From positions 278,001-342,000 of the forward strand of contig NZ_BMWD01000004.1 of assembly GCF_014651055.1 (NCBI RefSeq): 64,000 nucleotides of DNA, in the 5' to 3' direction. Of the stretch, positions 17,563 to 26,304 are shown piece after piece. The notes under the pieces are model-generated. The model saw only the letters and a program-made list of their open reading frames with translations, made no database searches and was not told where the DNA came from. The position numbers and the translations under genes are program-made. Positions within the stretch are counted from its first letter, which is position 1. Each line of letters starts with the position of its first letter. The stretch comes from Streptomyces fructofermentans. Lineage in GTDB: Bacteria; Actinomycetota; Actinomycetes; Streptomycetales; Streptomycetaceae.

Positions 17563-19218
17563 GTGTCCGGAGTACCAGGCAGTGAACGTGTGATCGCGGG
17601 ACGCTACCGCCTGCTGTCGCCGCTGGGCGAGGGCGGGATGGGGACGGTGTGGCGCGCCCGCGACGAGGTGCTGCACCGCGAGGTCGCCGTCAAGGAGGTC
17701 AGGGCCCCGGCCGGACTGCCGGGCCCGGACGTCGAGCGGATGTACGCGCGGCTGGAGCGGGAGGCCTGGGCCGCCGCCCGGGTGTCCCACCGCAATGTCG
17801 TGACGGTCTACGACGTGGCGACCGAGGACGGCCGTCCGTGGATCGTGATGGAGCTGGTCCGCGGCATCGCGCTCTCCGATCTCCTGGACGCGGAGGGCCC
17901 GTTGTCCCCGCAGCGCACCGCCCACATCGGCGCGGAGGTGCTGGCCGCGCTGCGCGCCGCGCACGAGGCGGGGGTCCTGCACCGGGACATCAAGCCGGGC
18001 AACGTGCTGATGTCGAACGACGGCCGGGTCGTCCTCACGGACTTCGGCATCGCGACGGTCGAGGGCAGTTCGGCCCTCACCATGACCGGCGAGGTGATCG
18101 GGTCGCCCGAGTTCCTCGCCCCCGAGCGGGCGTTGGGGCGCACACCCGGGCCCGAGTCCGACCTGTGGTCGCTGGGCGTGCTGCTCTACGCGGCGGTCGA
18201 GGGCAACTCGCCCTTCCGCCAGAACACTCCGTTGAGTACCCTGCGCGCGGTCGTCGACGAGGAACTCCCGCCGCCGCGCCGGGCGGGCCCGCTCGCCCCG
18301 GTCGTCGAGGGCCTGCTGCGCAAGGATCCGGCGGACCGGCTGTCGGCCGAGGCCGCCGAGCGGGACCTGCGTCTCGTCGCGGCGGGCGGCACACCCGCGA
18401 CGGGTTCCGCGGCGTACGCGCCGACGGTCGCCGCGGTGCCGCTGCCCGCGCCGCCCCCGCGCGCGGCGGGACCGGCCCGCACGTCGCCGGGTGCCGTCCC
18501 CGGCCGGCCCCCGGAAACCACGACCACCACCGCGGAGCCGGCCCGCTCCCGGCGGGCCGCGGTCGCCGTGGTGGCGGGTCTGGCGGCGATGGCCCTGGCG
18601 CTGGCCGGGCTGACGTACGCCCTGATGAACGGCGACGACGGCGGCGGGGGCGGCGGCACCAAGGGGAGTGCGAGCAGCGGGGGTTCGACGGGCGGCGGCA
18701 CGCCCGGGGCCGACGGCGGAAGCGGTGACGGCGGGTCCGGCGGGGGGCCCACGACGGAGGGTCCGAAGCCGACCGCGACGACCGGCGGCACCGGGGGCAC
18801 CGCTCCGACGACCAGGGCGCCCACCCAGTCCGTGAAGGTGACGGTCGCGGGCTCGCACACCGACTACACGGGCGCCTGCCCGCCGCCCGGGGCCCAGGCG
18901 CCCACCTTCACGGCGACCTTCACCGTGGGCGTCGTCCCGGTGGACGTCGAGTACCGCTGGGTCACGGAGACCGGCGAGGTGTCCGACCCGGGCTGGAAGA
19001 CGCTCTCGTTCCCGGCGGACGGCGGGAGGACCAGGCAGAACACGGTCGTAGTGACGACGTACGAGGAGTCGGGCACGTACCGGAACAGGATCGGGGTGGA
19101 GGTCCGCGCCCCGCAGCGGACGAAGTCGAACACGGTGGCCTTCTCGGTGACCTGCGAGACGGAGGCCCCGCCCTCGGACGGGGCCTACGGCGGGGCGTCC
19201 TCGCTCGGCACGCGGTGA
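17563..19218 (+). CDS. Transmembrane serine/threonine protein kinase (PknB-like)
   Basis: A 551-residue receptor-type kinase. The kinase domain covers residues about 14-275, with the glycine loop LGEGGMGTVW, Lys44, the catalytic loop HRDIKPGN (Asp142) and DFG at 160-162. A Pro-rich linker leads to one membrane helix at about 332-352. The outer part begins with a Gly/Ser/Thr-rich spacer and ends in a single immunoglobulin-like domain with two Cys (GACPPP near residue 445 and VTCETE near 530) that could form a disulphide. The GTG at 17563 follows GGGGGGCGG. The ligand is unknown. Confidence 0.93.
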   Translation: MSGVPGSERVIAGRYRLLSPLGEGGMGTVWRARDEVLHREVAVKEVRAPAGLPGPDVERMYARLEREAWAAARVSHRNVVTVYDVATEDGRPWIVMELVRGIALSDLLDAEGPLSPQRTAHIGAEVLAALRAAHEAGVLHRDIKPGNVLMSNDGRVVLTDFGIATVEGSSALTMTGEVIGSPEFLAPERALGRTPGPESDLWSLGVLLYAAVEGNSPFRQNTPLSTLRAVVDEELPPPRRAGPLAPVVEGLLRKDPADRLSAEAAERDLRLVAAGGTPATGSAAYAPTVAAVPLPAPPPRAAGPARTSPGAVPGRPPETTTTTAEPARSRRAAVAVVAGLAAMALALAGLTYALMNGDDGGGGGGTKGSASSGGSTGGGTPGADGGSGDGGSGGGPTTEGPKPTATTGGTGGTAPTTRAPTQSVKVTVAGSHTDYTGACPPPGAQAPTFTATFTVGVVPVDVEYRWVTETGEVSDPGWKTLSFPADGGRTRQNTVVVTTYEESGTYRNRIGVEVRAPQRTKSNTVAFSVTCETEAPPSDGAYGGASSLGTR

Positions 19219-19245
19219 CCGCCGGGCGGGCCGTCCGCCCGGCGG
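19219..19245. terminator. Bidirectional terminator hairpin
   Basis: An 11-bp perfect stem CCGCCGGGCGG/CCGCCCGGCGG with a 5-base loop, between the converging kinase and hydrolase genes. Confidence 0.6.
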
Positions 19246-19260
19246 GAGGTGGTGCGCCGC

Positions 19261-20070
19261 TCAGTCGTTCGCGTTGAGGACGGGCAGGTAGCCGCCCGAC
19301 TGACCGGACGCGGTCGGGTGGTAGGACTCACCGATATTCAGCCAGTTGACGCTGTGCAGCCAGGAGCTGCCGGAGCAGATCTCGTGGCCCGTGAACGTGG
19401 GGCGTACGTCGCCGAAGGTGAAGCCGTGGTCGGCGGCGCGTTTGGCGATGGCGCTGTCCAGGTGGTCGGCGGCGCTGTTGATGGCGGCCCGTTCGGTCTC
19501 GGAGAGGCCTGCCAGGCAGCTTCCGCTCAGCTTGTAGAAGCGGGGGTAGCCGAGGACGACCACGCGGGCCGCCGGAGCCCTCGTGCTGATCGCCGAGTAG
19601 ACGGAGTCGAGTCGGCCGGGGAGCGTGGAGTCGACGTACGCCCGGGCCGTGTTGATGCGGGCCACGCAGGAGCTCTCCGACTGCAGGACACAGGTCGTCA
19701 TGACGTCGGAGAAGCCGGCGTCGTTGCCGCCGATGGAGATCGTGACGAGGCCGGTCCCGGCGCCGAGCGGTCCCAGCTGGTTCGCCAGGACATCACTCGT
19801 ACGAGCGCCCGAGCAGGCCGTGAAGTCGAAGGACGAGGGTGAGTTGGCGGCCGCCCAGAGGTACGGGTAGGCCTTCGTGCTGCGCTTGCAGTCGCCGCTG
19901 GAGCCGATGTAGCTGCCCGCGCCGAGACCGGAGGAGTAGGAGTCGCCCAGGGCCACATAGCCCGTGGCGGCGGCTTGCTGGTCCGCCTGTGCCGCCGTCG
20001 CCCCGGTGAGGGCCGCGGTGGTGGCGAGGAGGAGCGAGGTCACGTATGCCGTAAGTCGGGAACGTCTCAT
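19261..20070 (-). CDS. Secreted SGNH/GDSL-family esterase/lipase
   Basis: A 269-residue exported hydrolase. The signal peptide ends near residue 29 (AAQADQQ). Block I GYVALGDSYSSG carries the catalytic Ser, block III is SIGGNDAGF, and the His lies in SYHPTASGQ near the C-terminus. Cys residues such as those in GDCKRS and FTACSG should form the disulphides common in Streptomyces enzymes of this type. The ATG at 20070 has GGGAGG eight bases upstream. The true substrate (lipid, suberin-like ester or acetylated sugar) cannot be told. Confidence 0.92.
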   Translation of the reverse strand: MRRSRLTAYVTSLLLATTAALTGATAAQADQQAAATGYVALGDSYSSGLGAGSYIGSSGDCKRSTKAYPYLWAAANSPSSFDFTACSGARTSDVLANQLGPLGAGTGLVTISIGGNDAGFSDVMTTCVLQSESSCVARINTARAYVDSTLPGRLDSVYSAISTRAPAARVVVLGYPRFYKLSGSCLAGLSETERAAINSAADHLDSAIAKRAADHGFTFGDVRPTFTGHEICSGSSWLHSVNWLNIGESYHPTASGQSGGYLPVLNAND

Positions 20071-20387
20071 GGAACCTCCCTTTAGCAGGATCTCTGCCGT
20101 AACTTTCGTAGCAGCTACGCATGTTGACAGGAAGTGTCCATGCCAAGACTTTCCGCACGTCGCGGACATCTCCACGACACATCCACACGGCGCGCATTGC
20201 GTGTCCATGACAGGCGTATGACAAAGCCCCAACTCCCTTGAGCCGTAGGGTCCGGATCGATCACGCTGCTGTCTCGGCCAGGAGCGGAACACGACGCTCC
20301 CGGCCGTGCGTGCGATCCCGCGCGCATCCCCCACAGGCGCGTGCCCCGACCCGGGCACGCGCCGCCCATGAGGAGGACTCCCTCGTA
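20071..20387. promoter_or_regulatory. Divergent promoter region of two secreted hydrolases
   Basis: A 317-bp spacer. CGTAGCAGCTACG (20107-20119) is a palindrome with one central base, 37 bp before the GDSL gene, and is a candidate operator. TTGACA at 20124-20129 points towards the protease, but without a good -10. AGGAGG at 20371-20376 is the protease ribosome-binding site. Confidence 0.4.
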
Positions 20388-21596
20388 ATGGCACAGCTGC
20401 GCAGCAACAAGATCCGGATCGCCGCGACGACCTCGGTGGCGACCGCCGCCCTGCTCGGCGCCGTCACCGCGCTCCCCGCCCAGGCCGCGCCGGCCGAGGG
20501 CCGGGTCCTCGCGGCCGGCTCCCCCACCGCCGTCAAGGGCAGTTACATCGTCACGCTGAAGGAGGGCGTGGACTTCAAGGCCTCCTCCGCCGAGGGCAAG
20601 GGCCTGATCAAGGGGTACGGCGGCACGGTCCGCAAGACGTTCGGCGCCGCGCTCAACGGCTACACCGCGACCCTCTCCGCGAGCGAGGCCCGCAGACTCG
20701 CGGCGGACCCGTCGGTCGCCACCGTCGAGCAGGACCAGACCGTGCACGCGGCCGACATCACCCAGTCGAACGCCCCCTGGGGCCTGGACCGCGTCGACCA
20801 GGCGTCGCTGCCGCTCTCGGGCACGTACACCTACCCGGACAGCGCGGGCGGCGGTGTGACCGCGTACGTCATCGACACCGGCGTACGCATCACGCACAGC
20901 CAGATCAGCGGCCGGGCCTCCTACGGCTACGACGCCGTGGACGGCGACACGACCGCCGCGGACGGCAACGGCCACGGCACGCACGTGGCCACGACCATCG
21001 CCGGATCGACCCACGGCGTCGCCAAGAAGGCCCGGATCGTGGCGGTCCGCGTCCTCGACAACGCCGGCTCGGGCACCACCGCGGGCGTCATCGCCGGGAT
21101 CAACTGGGTGACCGCGAACCACAGCGGGCCCTCGGTCGCCAACCTGTCGCTCGGCGGCGGAGCCTCCACCACGCTGGACAACGCCGTGGCCAACTCCATA
21201 GCCGACGGGGTGACCTACGCGGTCGCGGCGGGCAACAGCGGCGCCAACGCCTCGTCCTACTCGCCCGCCCGGGTCGCCGCCGCGATCACGGTCGGAGCCA
21301 CCACCAGCGCGGACGCCAGGGCCAGTTACTCCAACTACGGCCCGGCGCTCGACATCTTCGCGCCCGGTTCTTCGATCACCGCCGGCTGGCACACCAGCGA
21401 CACCGCGACGAACACCATCTCAGGCACCTCGATGGCGACCCCGCACGTCGCGGGGGCGGCGGCCGTCTACCTCGCGGGACACACCTCGGCCACCCCGGCC
21501 CAGGTCGCCACCGCTCTCGTGAACGGCTCCACCACCGGCAAGGTCACCGGTCCGGGCAGCGGCTCGCCGAACCGCCTCCTGAAGATCGTCAAGTAG
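20388..21596 (+). CDS. Secreted subtilisin-like serine protease (S8 family)
   Basis: A 402-residue preproprotease. It has a signal peptide to about residue 33, an I9-type inhibitor propeptide (KGSYIVTLKEGVDF to PSVATVEQDQTVHA) and a mature domain starting near QSNAPWGLDR. The catalytic triad is visible: Asp in YVIDTGVR (about 160), His in NGHGTHVA (about 195) and Ser in GTSMATPH (about 347). It resembles the proteinase K/aqualysin group, without a C-terminal extra domain. Confidence 0.94.
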   Translation: MAQLRSNKIRIAATTSVATAALLGAVTALPAQAAPAEGRVLAAGSPTAVKGSYIVTLKEGVDFKASSAEGKGLIKGYGGTVRKTFGAALNGYTATLSASEARRLAADPSVATVEQDQTVHAADITQSNAPWGLDRVDQASLPLSGTYTYPDSAGGGVTAYVIDTGVRITHSQISGRASYGYDAVDGDTTAADGNGHGTHVATTIAGSTHGVAKKARIVAVRVLDNAGSGTTAGVIAGINWVTANHSGPSVANLSLGGGASTTLDNAVANSIADGVTYAVAAGNSGANASSYSPARVAAAITVGATTSADARASYSNYGPALDIFAPGSSITAGWHTSDTATNTISGTSMATPHVAGAAAVYLAGHTSATPAQVATALVNGSTTGKVTGPGSGSPNRLLKIVK

Positions 21597-21620
21597 CGCG
21601 GGCTGCTCCCGTCCCGCCCC

Positions 21621-21659
21621 GCGTGTCCCCGGAGGCAGCCGGCGCCTCCGGGGGCACGC
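21621..21659 (+). terminator. Terminator of the protease gene
   Basis: A 16-bp stem (GCGTGTCCCCGGAGGC at 21621-21636 with 21644-21659, one G-T pair) and a 7-base loop. Confidence 0.6.
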
Positions 21660-21796
21660 GCGCGCGGCCCCCGTGCACCGAACCCGCCCCGAACCCGCCC
21701 CAAACCTGCGCGGAGTCGTTCGGTGTCTTGACTCCCCCGGCGCCGCTGCGCGACATTGAAGCCCGGCATCCGGCGCTTCGGGGGGCAAAGTCGCCA

Positions 21797-22237
21797 ATGC
21801 AGACCTTAGGTATCAAGACGTCTTCATCCAGTCCGTCTCCACAGGGCGGTGACGAGCGGCCGGAGCAGGGTCCGGGGAGGGACCTGCTGCCGCTGCTCGC
21901 GGGGGCCGCCCTGGCGGTCGCGGGCGCCGGCGCCGCACTGGCGTCCGCCGGGACCGACTCGCCGCTGCGCGCTCCGCTGGCGCTCTTCTTCCTGCTGGCC
22001 GCGCCGGGCGCCTCGGTCGCCGTCGCGCTGCGCGGCCTGGAGCCGTTCGGCCGGACCGTCGCGTCCCTGGCCGCAGCGGTGGCGGTCAATCTCCTGGTCG
22101 CCCAGGGCATGCTCGCGGTGCACCGCTGGTCGCTGCGCGGCGGGATCGTGGCCGTGGCCGCGCTGAGCTGCCTCGTACTCCTGCTGGTCCTGCTACGGCG
22201 GCTGCGCGGTCGTACGGCGAGCAGACGGGCCTCCTGA
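21797..22237 (+). CDS. Small integral membrane protein of the polysaccharide cluster
   Basis: A 146-residue protein with about four membrane helices (residues about 30-50, 57-75, 85-103 and 113-133) and basic ends. I recognise no family. It is the first gene of the extracellular polysaccharide set and its stop is one base before the next GTG. The ATG at 21797 has only a weak ribosome-binding site. A possible promoter is TTGACT (21728) with a poor -10 about 18 bp on. Confidence 0.6.
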   Translation: MQTLGIKTSSSSPSPQGGDERPEQGPGRDLLPLLAGAALAVAGAGAALASAGTDSPLRAPLALFFLLAAPGASVAVALRGLEPFGRTVASLAAAVAVNLLVAQGMLAVHRWSLRGGIVAVAALSCLVLLLVLLRRLRGRTASRRAS

Positions 22238-22238
22238 C

Positions 22239-23360
22239 GTGGACATCAGCGTGTACCGACCCGGTGAACTGACGTCGGCCGACCGCGCGGCCTGGACGGC
22301 CCTTCAGTCCAAGGCCGATCTGCACGACACTCCCGGACTCGCCAACCCCTTCCTGTCACCGGAGTTCACGCTCGCCGTGGGCCGCTGCCGGCGCGGAGTG
22401 CGCATCGGCGTCGTCCGCGAGGAGGACGGACCCGCCGCGTTCTTCCCGTTCCAGCGCACCGCCACCGGCGTCGGCCGGGCCGTGGGCATCGGCGTCTCGG
22501 ACTGCCAGGGACTCGTGCACCGGCCCGGGTTCACCTGGGACGCCCAGGAACTGCTGCGGGCCTGCGGGCTCTCCGTCTGGGAGTTCGACCACCTCGCCCA
22601 GGGGCAGACGCCGTTCGAGGCCGGGGCCTCCGGCACGTTCGCCTCGCCGGTCATCGACGTCGACCGGGGGTACGAGGTCTACCTGGACCAACTCCGGGCC
22701 CGATCACCCAAGTTCACCCGGACCACGCTCGCCAAGGACCGCAGGCTCGGCCGCGACCACGGCGGGCTGCGCTATGTGCACGACGAGCGCGATCCCGCGG
22801 CGCTGCGCACGCTGATGGCGTGGAAGTCGGCCCAGTACCGGCGGACGGGACGCAGCGACCGCTTCGCGCATGCCTGGATCACCCGGCTGGTGGAGCAGCT
22901 CTTCCACACCCGCACCGAGCGGTTCGCCGGACTGCTGTCGGTGCTCTACGCGGGCGAGCGGCCGATCGCCGCGCACTTCGGGCTGCGCTCCGAGCGCGTC
23001 CTCGCGTGCTGGTTCCCCGCGTACGACCCGGACTTCTCCCGCTACTCCCCCGGACTCGTCCTGCATCTGCGCATGGCGGAGGCGGCAGCCGCCGACGGCA
23101 TCGCCCATCTGGACCTGGGACGGGGCCAGAAGGAATACAAGGACTCCCTGAAGACACGGGAACTCGCCGTGTCCGAGGGGTGGGTCACCCGCCGCCACCC
23201 CGTGGCGTTCGGGCACCGGGCGCGGCGCGCCCCGGTCCGGGCGCTGCGGAACGCGGTGCTGGCCCGGCCGGAGCTGTTCGAGCCGGCCGACAGGATGCTC
23301 AAACGGATGGGAAAAATCCGTTCGAGTGGTCGTGTAACGACCAAACCAACAAAAACGTGA
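22239..23360 (+). CDS. GNAT/FemAB-like acyltransferase (CelD/BcsL type)
   Basis: A 373-residue protein whose second half fits the acetyltransferase fold seen in CelD/BcsL-type proteins of polysaccharide clusters: FTRTTLAKDRRL, LVEQLFHTR, FAGLLSVLYAGERPIAAHFGL and the end HLDLGRGQKEYKDSLK. The GTG start is immediately after the previous stop. In this setting it could acylate the polysaccharide or its lipid-linked precursor. The assignment rests on motif pattern and neighbourhood. Confidence 0.78.
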   Translation: MDISVYRPGELTSADRAAWTALQSKADLHDTPGLANPFLSPEFTLAVGRCRRGVRIGVVREEDGPAAFFPFQRTATGVGRAVGIGVSDCQGLVHRPGFTWDAQELLRACGLSVWEFDHLAQGQTPFEAGASGTFASPVIDVDRGYEVYLDQLRARSPKFTRTTLAKDRRLGRDHGGLRYVHDERDPAALRTLMAWKSAQYRRTGRSDRFAHAWITRLVEQLFHTRTERFAGLLSVLYAGERPIAAHFGLRSERVLACWFPAYDPDFSRYSPGLVLHLRMAEAAAADGIAHLDLGRGQKEYKDSLKTRELAVSEGWVTRRHPVAFGHRARRAPVRALRNAVLARPELFEPADRMLKRMGKIRSSGRVTTKPTKT

Positions 23361-23696
23361 GGCCTGGTTCCAGGTCTTGCCATAGCGACTCAACCATCAA
23401 TACCGTCGTACAACCACCCGCATCGGTCCATCACGCACATGCGATCTAGGGGAGGGCTCAAGATCGCGACGAGGGCCCGGCGCGGGGCGCGGTAGGGGGG
23501 TGCCGTGCTCGGTGACCACACCTGTGCCGAGTCGTGCCGCGCGACCGACGACATCAGTCGGCCAGCTTTGCCAGCTCACCCGGTGTGCACGGAGATCCAT
23601 TTCGTCATGCCGTAAGTGAGAAACCCCCCTTTCGAACCGGACACACAGCGGACCGCCCGGGGGCGGGCGGTCCACCGGACGAGAGGGACCAGACTC
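23361..23696 (+). promoter_or_regulatory. Leader region of the glycosyltransferase genes, with a stable hairpin
   Basis: A 336-bp spacer without a gene. GACCGCCCG (23651-23659) and CGGGCGGTC (23664-23672) form a 9-bp stem with a GGGG loop, 25 bases before the ATG at 23697. An IR CCTGG/CCAGG is at 23363-23374. The A-rich run near 23346-23357 lies at the end of the preceding gene. The hairpin could act as an attenuator or stabilise the message. Confidence 0.4.
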
Positions 23697-24515
23697 ATGA
23701 GTTCTGTTCTGCGACCGGCGGTCGCCGGCAATGATCCGTTCACGGTCGGCAAGTACCGGCCCATATCGACCCACCTGGCCATCGCGCCTCCGGTGAGCGT
23801 CGTCATCCCCGCCATGAACGAGGCGGAGAATCTCCCGTACGTCTTCAAGACACTTCCGGACTGGATACATGAAGTGGTCCTGGTCGATGGCAACTCCACC
23901 GACGGGACCGTCGAAGTGGCCCGCGAACTGTGGCCCGACGTCAAGGTCGTCGAGCAGCTCGGGAAGGGCAAGGGCGACGCCCTGATCACCGGATTCGCCG
24001 CGTGCACGGGCGACATCATCGTGATGGTCGACGCGGACGGCTCGGCCGACGGCCAGGAGATCGTCAGCTATGTCTCCGCGCTGGTCTCCGGCGCGGACTT
24101 CGCGAAGGGGTCGCGGTTCGCCAACGGCGGCGGCACCGACGACATGACACCGATCCGCAAGCTCGGCAACTGGGCCCTGTGCTCGATCGTCAACCGCAAG
24201 TTCGGCGCCCGCTACACCGACCTCTGCTACGGCTACAACGCGTTCTGGCGGCACTGCCTCGACAAGATCGACCTCGACTGCACCGGCTTCGAGGTGGAGA
24301 CCCTGATGAACATCAGGGTGGTCAAGGCCGGGCTGAAGGTCCAGGAGATACCGAGCCACGAGTATCTGCGGATCCACGGCACGAGCAATCTGCGGGCCGT
24401 GCGGGACGGGCTCCGGGTGCTGCGGGTGATCCTCAAGGAGCGCTCCAACCGACGGTCCCTGCGCCGCCGCCGGCACGCGATCGCTCTCAACTCCGGGCCG
24501 GGAGAGGTGTCTTGA
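23697..24515 (+). CDS. Family 2 glycosyltransferase
   Basis: A 272-residue GT-A-fold glycosyltransferase. It shows VSVVIPAMNEAENLPYVFKT at the nucleotide-binding end, EVVLVDGNSTDGT, and the metal-binding DADGSADG motif near residue 112. It has no transmembrane tail, so it acts at the inner face of the membrane, probably on a lipid-linked glycan. The ATG at 23697 has GAGAGGG upstream. The stop overlaps the TTG start of the next glycosyltransferase (TTGA). Confidence 0.9.
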   Translation: MSSVLRPAVAGNDPFTVGKYRPISTHLAIAPPVSVVIPAMNEAENLPYVFKTLPDWIHEVVLVDGNSTDGTVEVARELWPDVKVVEQLGKGKGDALITGFAACTGDIIVMVDADGSADGQEIVSYVSALVSGADFAKGSRFANGGGTDDMTPIRKLGNWALCSIVNRKFGARYTDLCYGYNAFWRHCLDKIDLDCTGFEVETLMNIRVVKAGLKVQEIPSHEYLRIHGTSNLRAVRDGLRVLRVILKERSNRRSLRRRRHAIALNSGPGEVS

Positions 24516-25498
24516 GCAAGCCCGACATCTCCGTGGTGGTCTGCGTCTACACCGAGGACCGCTGGGAGGACATCCTCGCGGCGGTCGCCTCGGTGCGGGC
24601 GCAGTCCCGGCCCGCCCTGGAGACGCTGCTGGTCGTCGACCACAACGAGGCGCTCCTGGAACGGCTGTCGAAGGAGTACAAGGAGACCGGGGACGTGCGG
24701 GTGCTCGCCAACGCGGGCCCCCGCGGCCTGTCCGCGGGCCGCAACACGGGCATCGCCGCCTCGCACGGCGAGGTCGTCGCGTTCCTCGACGACGACGCGG
24801 TGGCCGAGCGCGACTGGCTGCTGTACTTCGCCGAGGGGTACGACGACCCCCGGGTCATGGCGGTGGGCGGGCGGACGGCACCGATCTGGGCGTCCGGCCG
24901 GCGGCCCGCCTGGTTCCCCGAGGAGTTCGACTGGGTCGTGGGCTGCACCTACCGGGGTCTGCCGCCCGGCCGGGTGCGGGTGCGCAACGTGCTGGGCGGC
25001 AACGCCTCGTTCCGGCGTACGGCCTTCGACGCCGCGGGCGGCTTCGCGACCGGCATCGGACGCGACGGCGACAAGCGGCCGCTGGGCTGCGAGGAGACGG
25101 AGCTGTGCATCCGGCTCGCCCGGGCGCGACCCGAGGCCGTCCTGCTCATCGACGACCGGGCGGTGATCCACCACCGGGTGCCCGAGGTCCGCGAGCACTT
25201 CGCGTACTTCCGCACCCGCACGTACGCCGAGGGGCTGTCGAAGGCGCTGGTCGCCCGCAGTGTCGGCGCCGGCAAGGGCCTGGAGTCCGAGCGCCGCTAC
25301 ACCACGCGCGTACTGCCCGCGGGCGTCGCGCGCGGGCTGCGGGACGCCCTGCTCGGCCGCCCCGGCGGCGCGGGCCGGGCGGCGGCCGTGGTCGCCGGAG
25401 TGGTGACGGCGGCCGGCGGGTACGTAGTCGGCAGCGTCCGGGCGCGCAGGGGTGGGGCCACGTTCTCGGTCGTACGGATCGAGGGGGCGGAGAGATGA
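24512..25498 (+). CDS. Family 2 glycosyltransferase
   Basis: A 328-residue GT2 enzyme starting at a TTG codon with GGAGAGG just upstream and overlapping the preceding gene by four bases. Motifs are ISVVVCVYTEDRW, VDHNEALLERL, GLSAGRNTGI, the DDD of FLDDDAVAERDW and the acceptor-side CEETELCIR. A hydrophobic stretch near the C-terminus (AAAVVAGVVTAAGGYVVG) may anchor it in the membrane. It ends in ATGA overlap with the deacetylase. Confidence 0.88.
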   Translation: MSKPDISVVVCVYTEDRWEDILAAVASVRAQSRPALETLLVVDHNEALLERLSKEYKETGDVRVLANAGPRGLSAGRNTGIAASHGEVVAFLDDDAVAERDWLLYFAEGYDDPRVMAVGGRTAPIWASGRRPAWFPEEFDWVVGCTYRGLPPGRVRVRNVLGGNASFRRTAFDAAGGFATGIGRDGDKRPLGCEETELCIRLARARPEAVLLIDDRAVIHHRVPEVREHFAYFRTRTYAEGLSKALVARSVGAGKGLESERRYTTRVLPAGVARGLRDALLGRPGGAGRAAAVVAGVVTAAGGYVVGSVRARRGGATFSVVRIEGAER

Positions 25499-26304
25499 AC
25501 GAGCCACGCGGGGCGGGCGTGCCGATTCTCATGTACCACGCGGTCGCCACCGAGCCCAATGACGCGACGCGCGCGCTGTCGGTGGCGCCCGAGGCGTTCA
25601 CCGAGCAGATGGCCCTGCTGGACGACCTGGGCTTCACGCCGGTCGGCACCGCCGAGCTGGCCCGGTGCTGGCGCGCCTCGGCGCCGCTGCCCGAACGCCC
25701 CGTGCTGATCACGTTCGACGACGGCTACGAGGGCGTGCACCGGCACGCGCTTCCCGTGCTCGCCAAGCACGGGTTCGCGTCCACGCTGTTCGTGTCGACG
25801 GGCTGGCTGCGCGGCGCGTACGACACCGGGGGCGCGCTGGACGACATGCTCGACTGGGACCAGGTGCGCGAACTCGCCTCCTCGGGCGTCGAGATCGGCG
25901 GCCACAGCCACACGCATCCGCAGCTCGACCAGCTGGACGACGAGTCCCTGCGGTCCGAGCTGCTGCGCTGCCGGGACATCGTCGCCGACGAACTCGGCGC
26001 GCGTCCGGCGTCGTTCGCGTATCCGTACGGCTACTCCAGCCGCCGGGTGCGGCGGATGGTGCGCGAGACGGGCTTCTCCCAGTCGCTCGCCGTCGGAAAC
26101 CGCCTCGCGCGACGCGGCCAGGGACCGTACGCGCTGCAGCGCGTCACCGTGCGCCGCAGCACCGTGATCGAGGAGTTCGGGCAGCTCGTCCAGGGCCGCT
26201 CGGTCACCCGTGTCTTCGCCAGGGACCATGCCCTGACCAAGGGGTACGCCATGGTCCGAAGAGCCCGACAGGTTCGCCGGAAGGCCATCCGCTCCCGTGT
26301 CTGA
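25495..26304 (+). CDS. Polysaccharide deacetylase (CE4/NodB family)
   Basis: A 269-residue deacetylase. It has the metal-binding Asp-Asp pair in FDDGYEG (about 76-77), HSHTH (about 137-141) and the later motif FAYPYGYSSRRV. There is no signal peptide, so it may act on cytoplasmic or membrane-bound intermediates. The ATG at 25495 overlaps the previous stop and the 3' end overlaps the flippase gene by eight bases. In this cluster it probably removes N-acetyl groups from the glycan. Confidence 0.9.
   Translation: MNEPRGAGVPILMYHAVATEPNDATRALSVAPEAFTEQMALLDDLGFTPVGTAELARCWRASAPLPERPVLITFDDGYEGVHRHALPVLAKHGFASTLFVSTGWLRGAYDTGGALDDMLDWDQVRELASSGVEIGGHSHTHPQLDQLDDESLRSELLRCRDIVADELGARPASFAYPYGYSSRRVRRMVRETGFSQSLAVGNRLARRGQGPYALQRVTVRRSTVIEEFGQLVQGRSVTRVFARDHALTKGYAMVRRARQVRRKAIRSRV

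Noticed and set aside
23328..23700. Riboswitch before the polysaccharide glycosyltransferases
   Set aside because: Only short inverted repeats and one simple hairpin are seen; no conserved riboswitch core was recognised.
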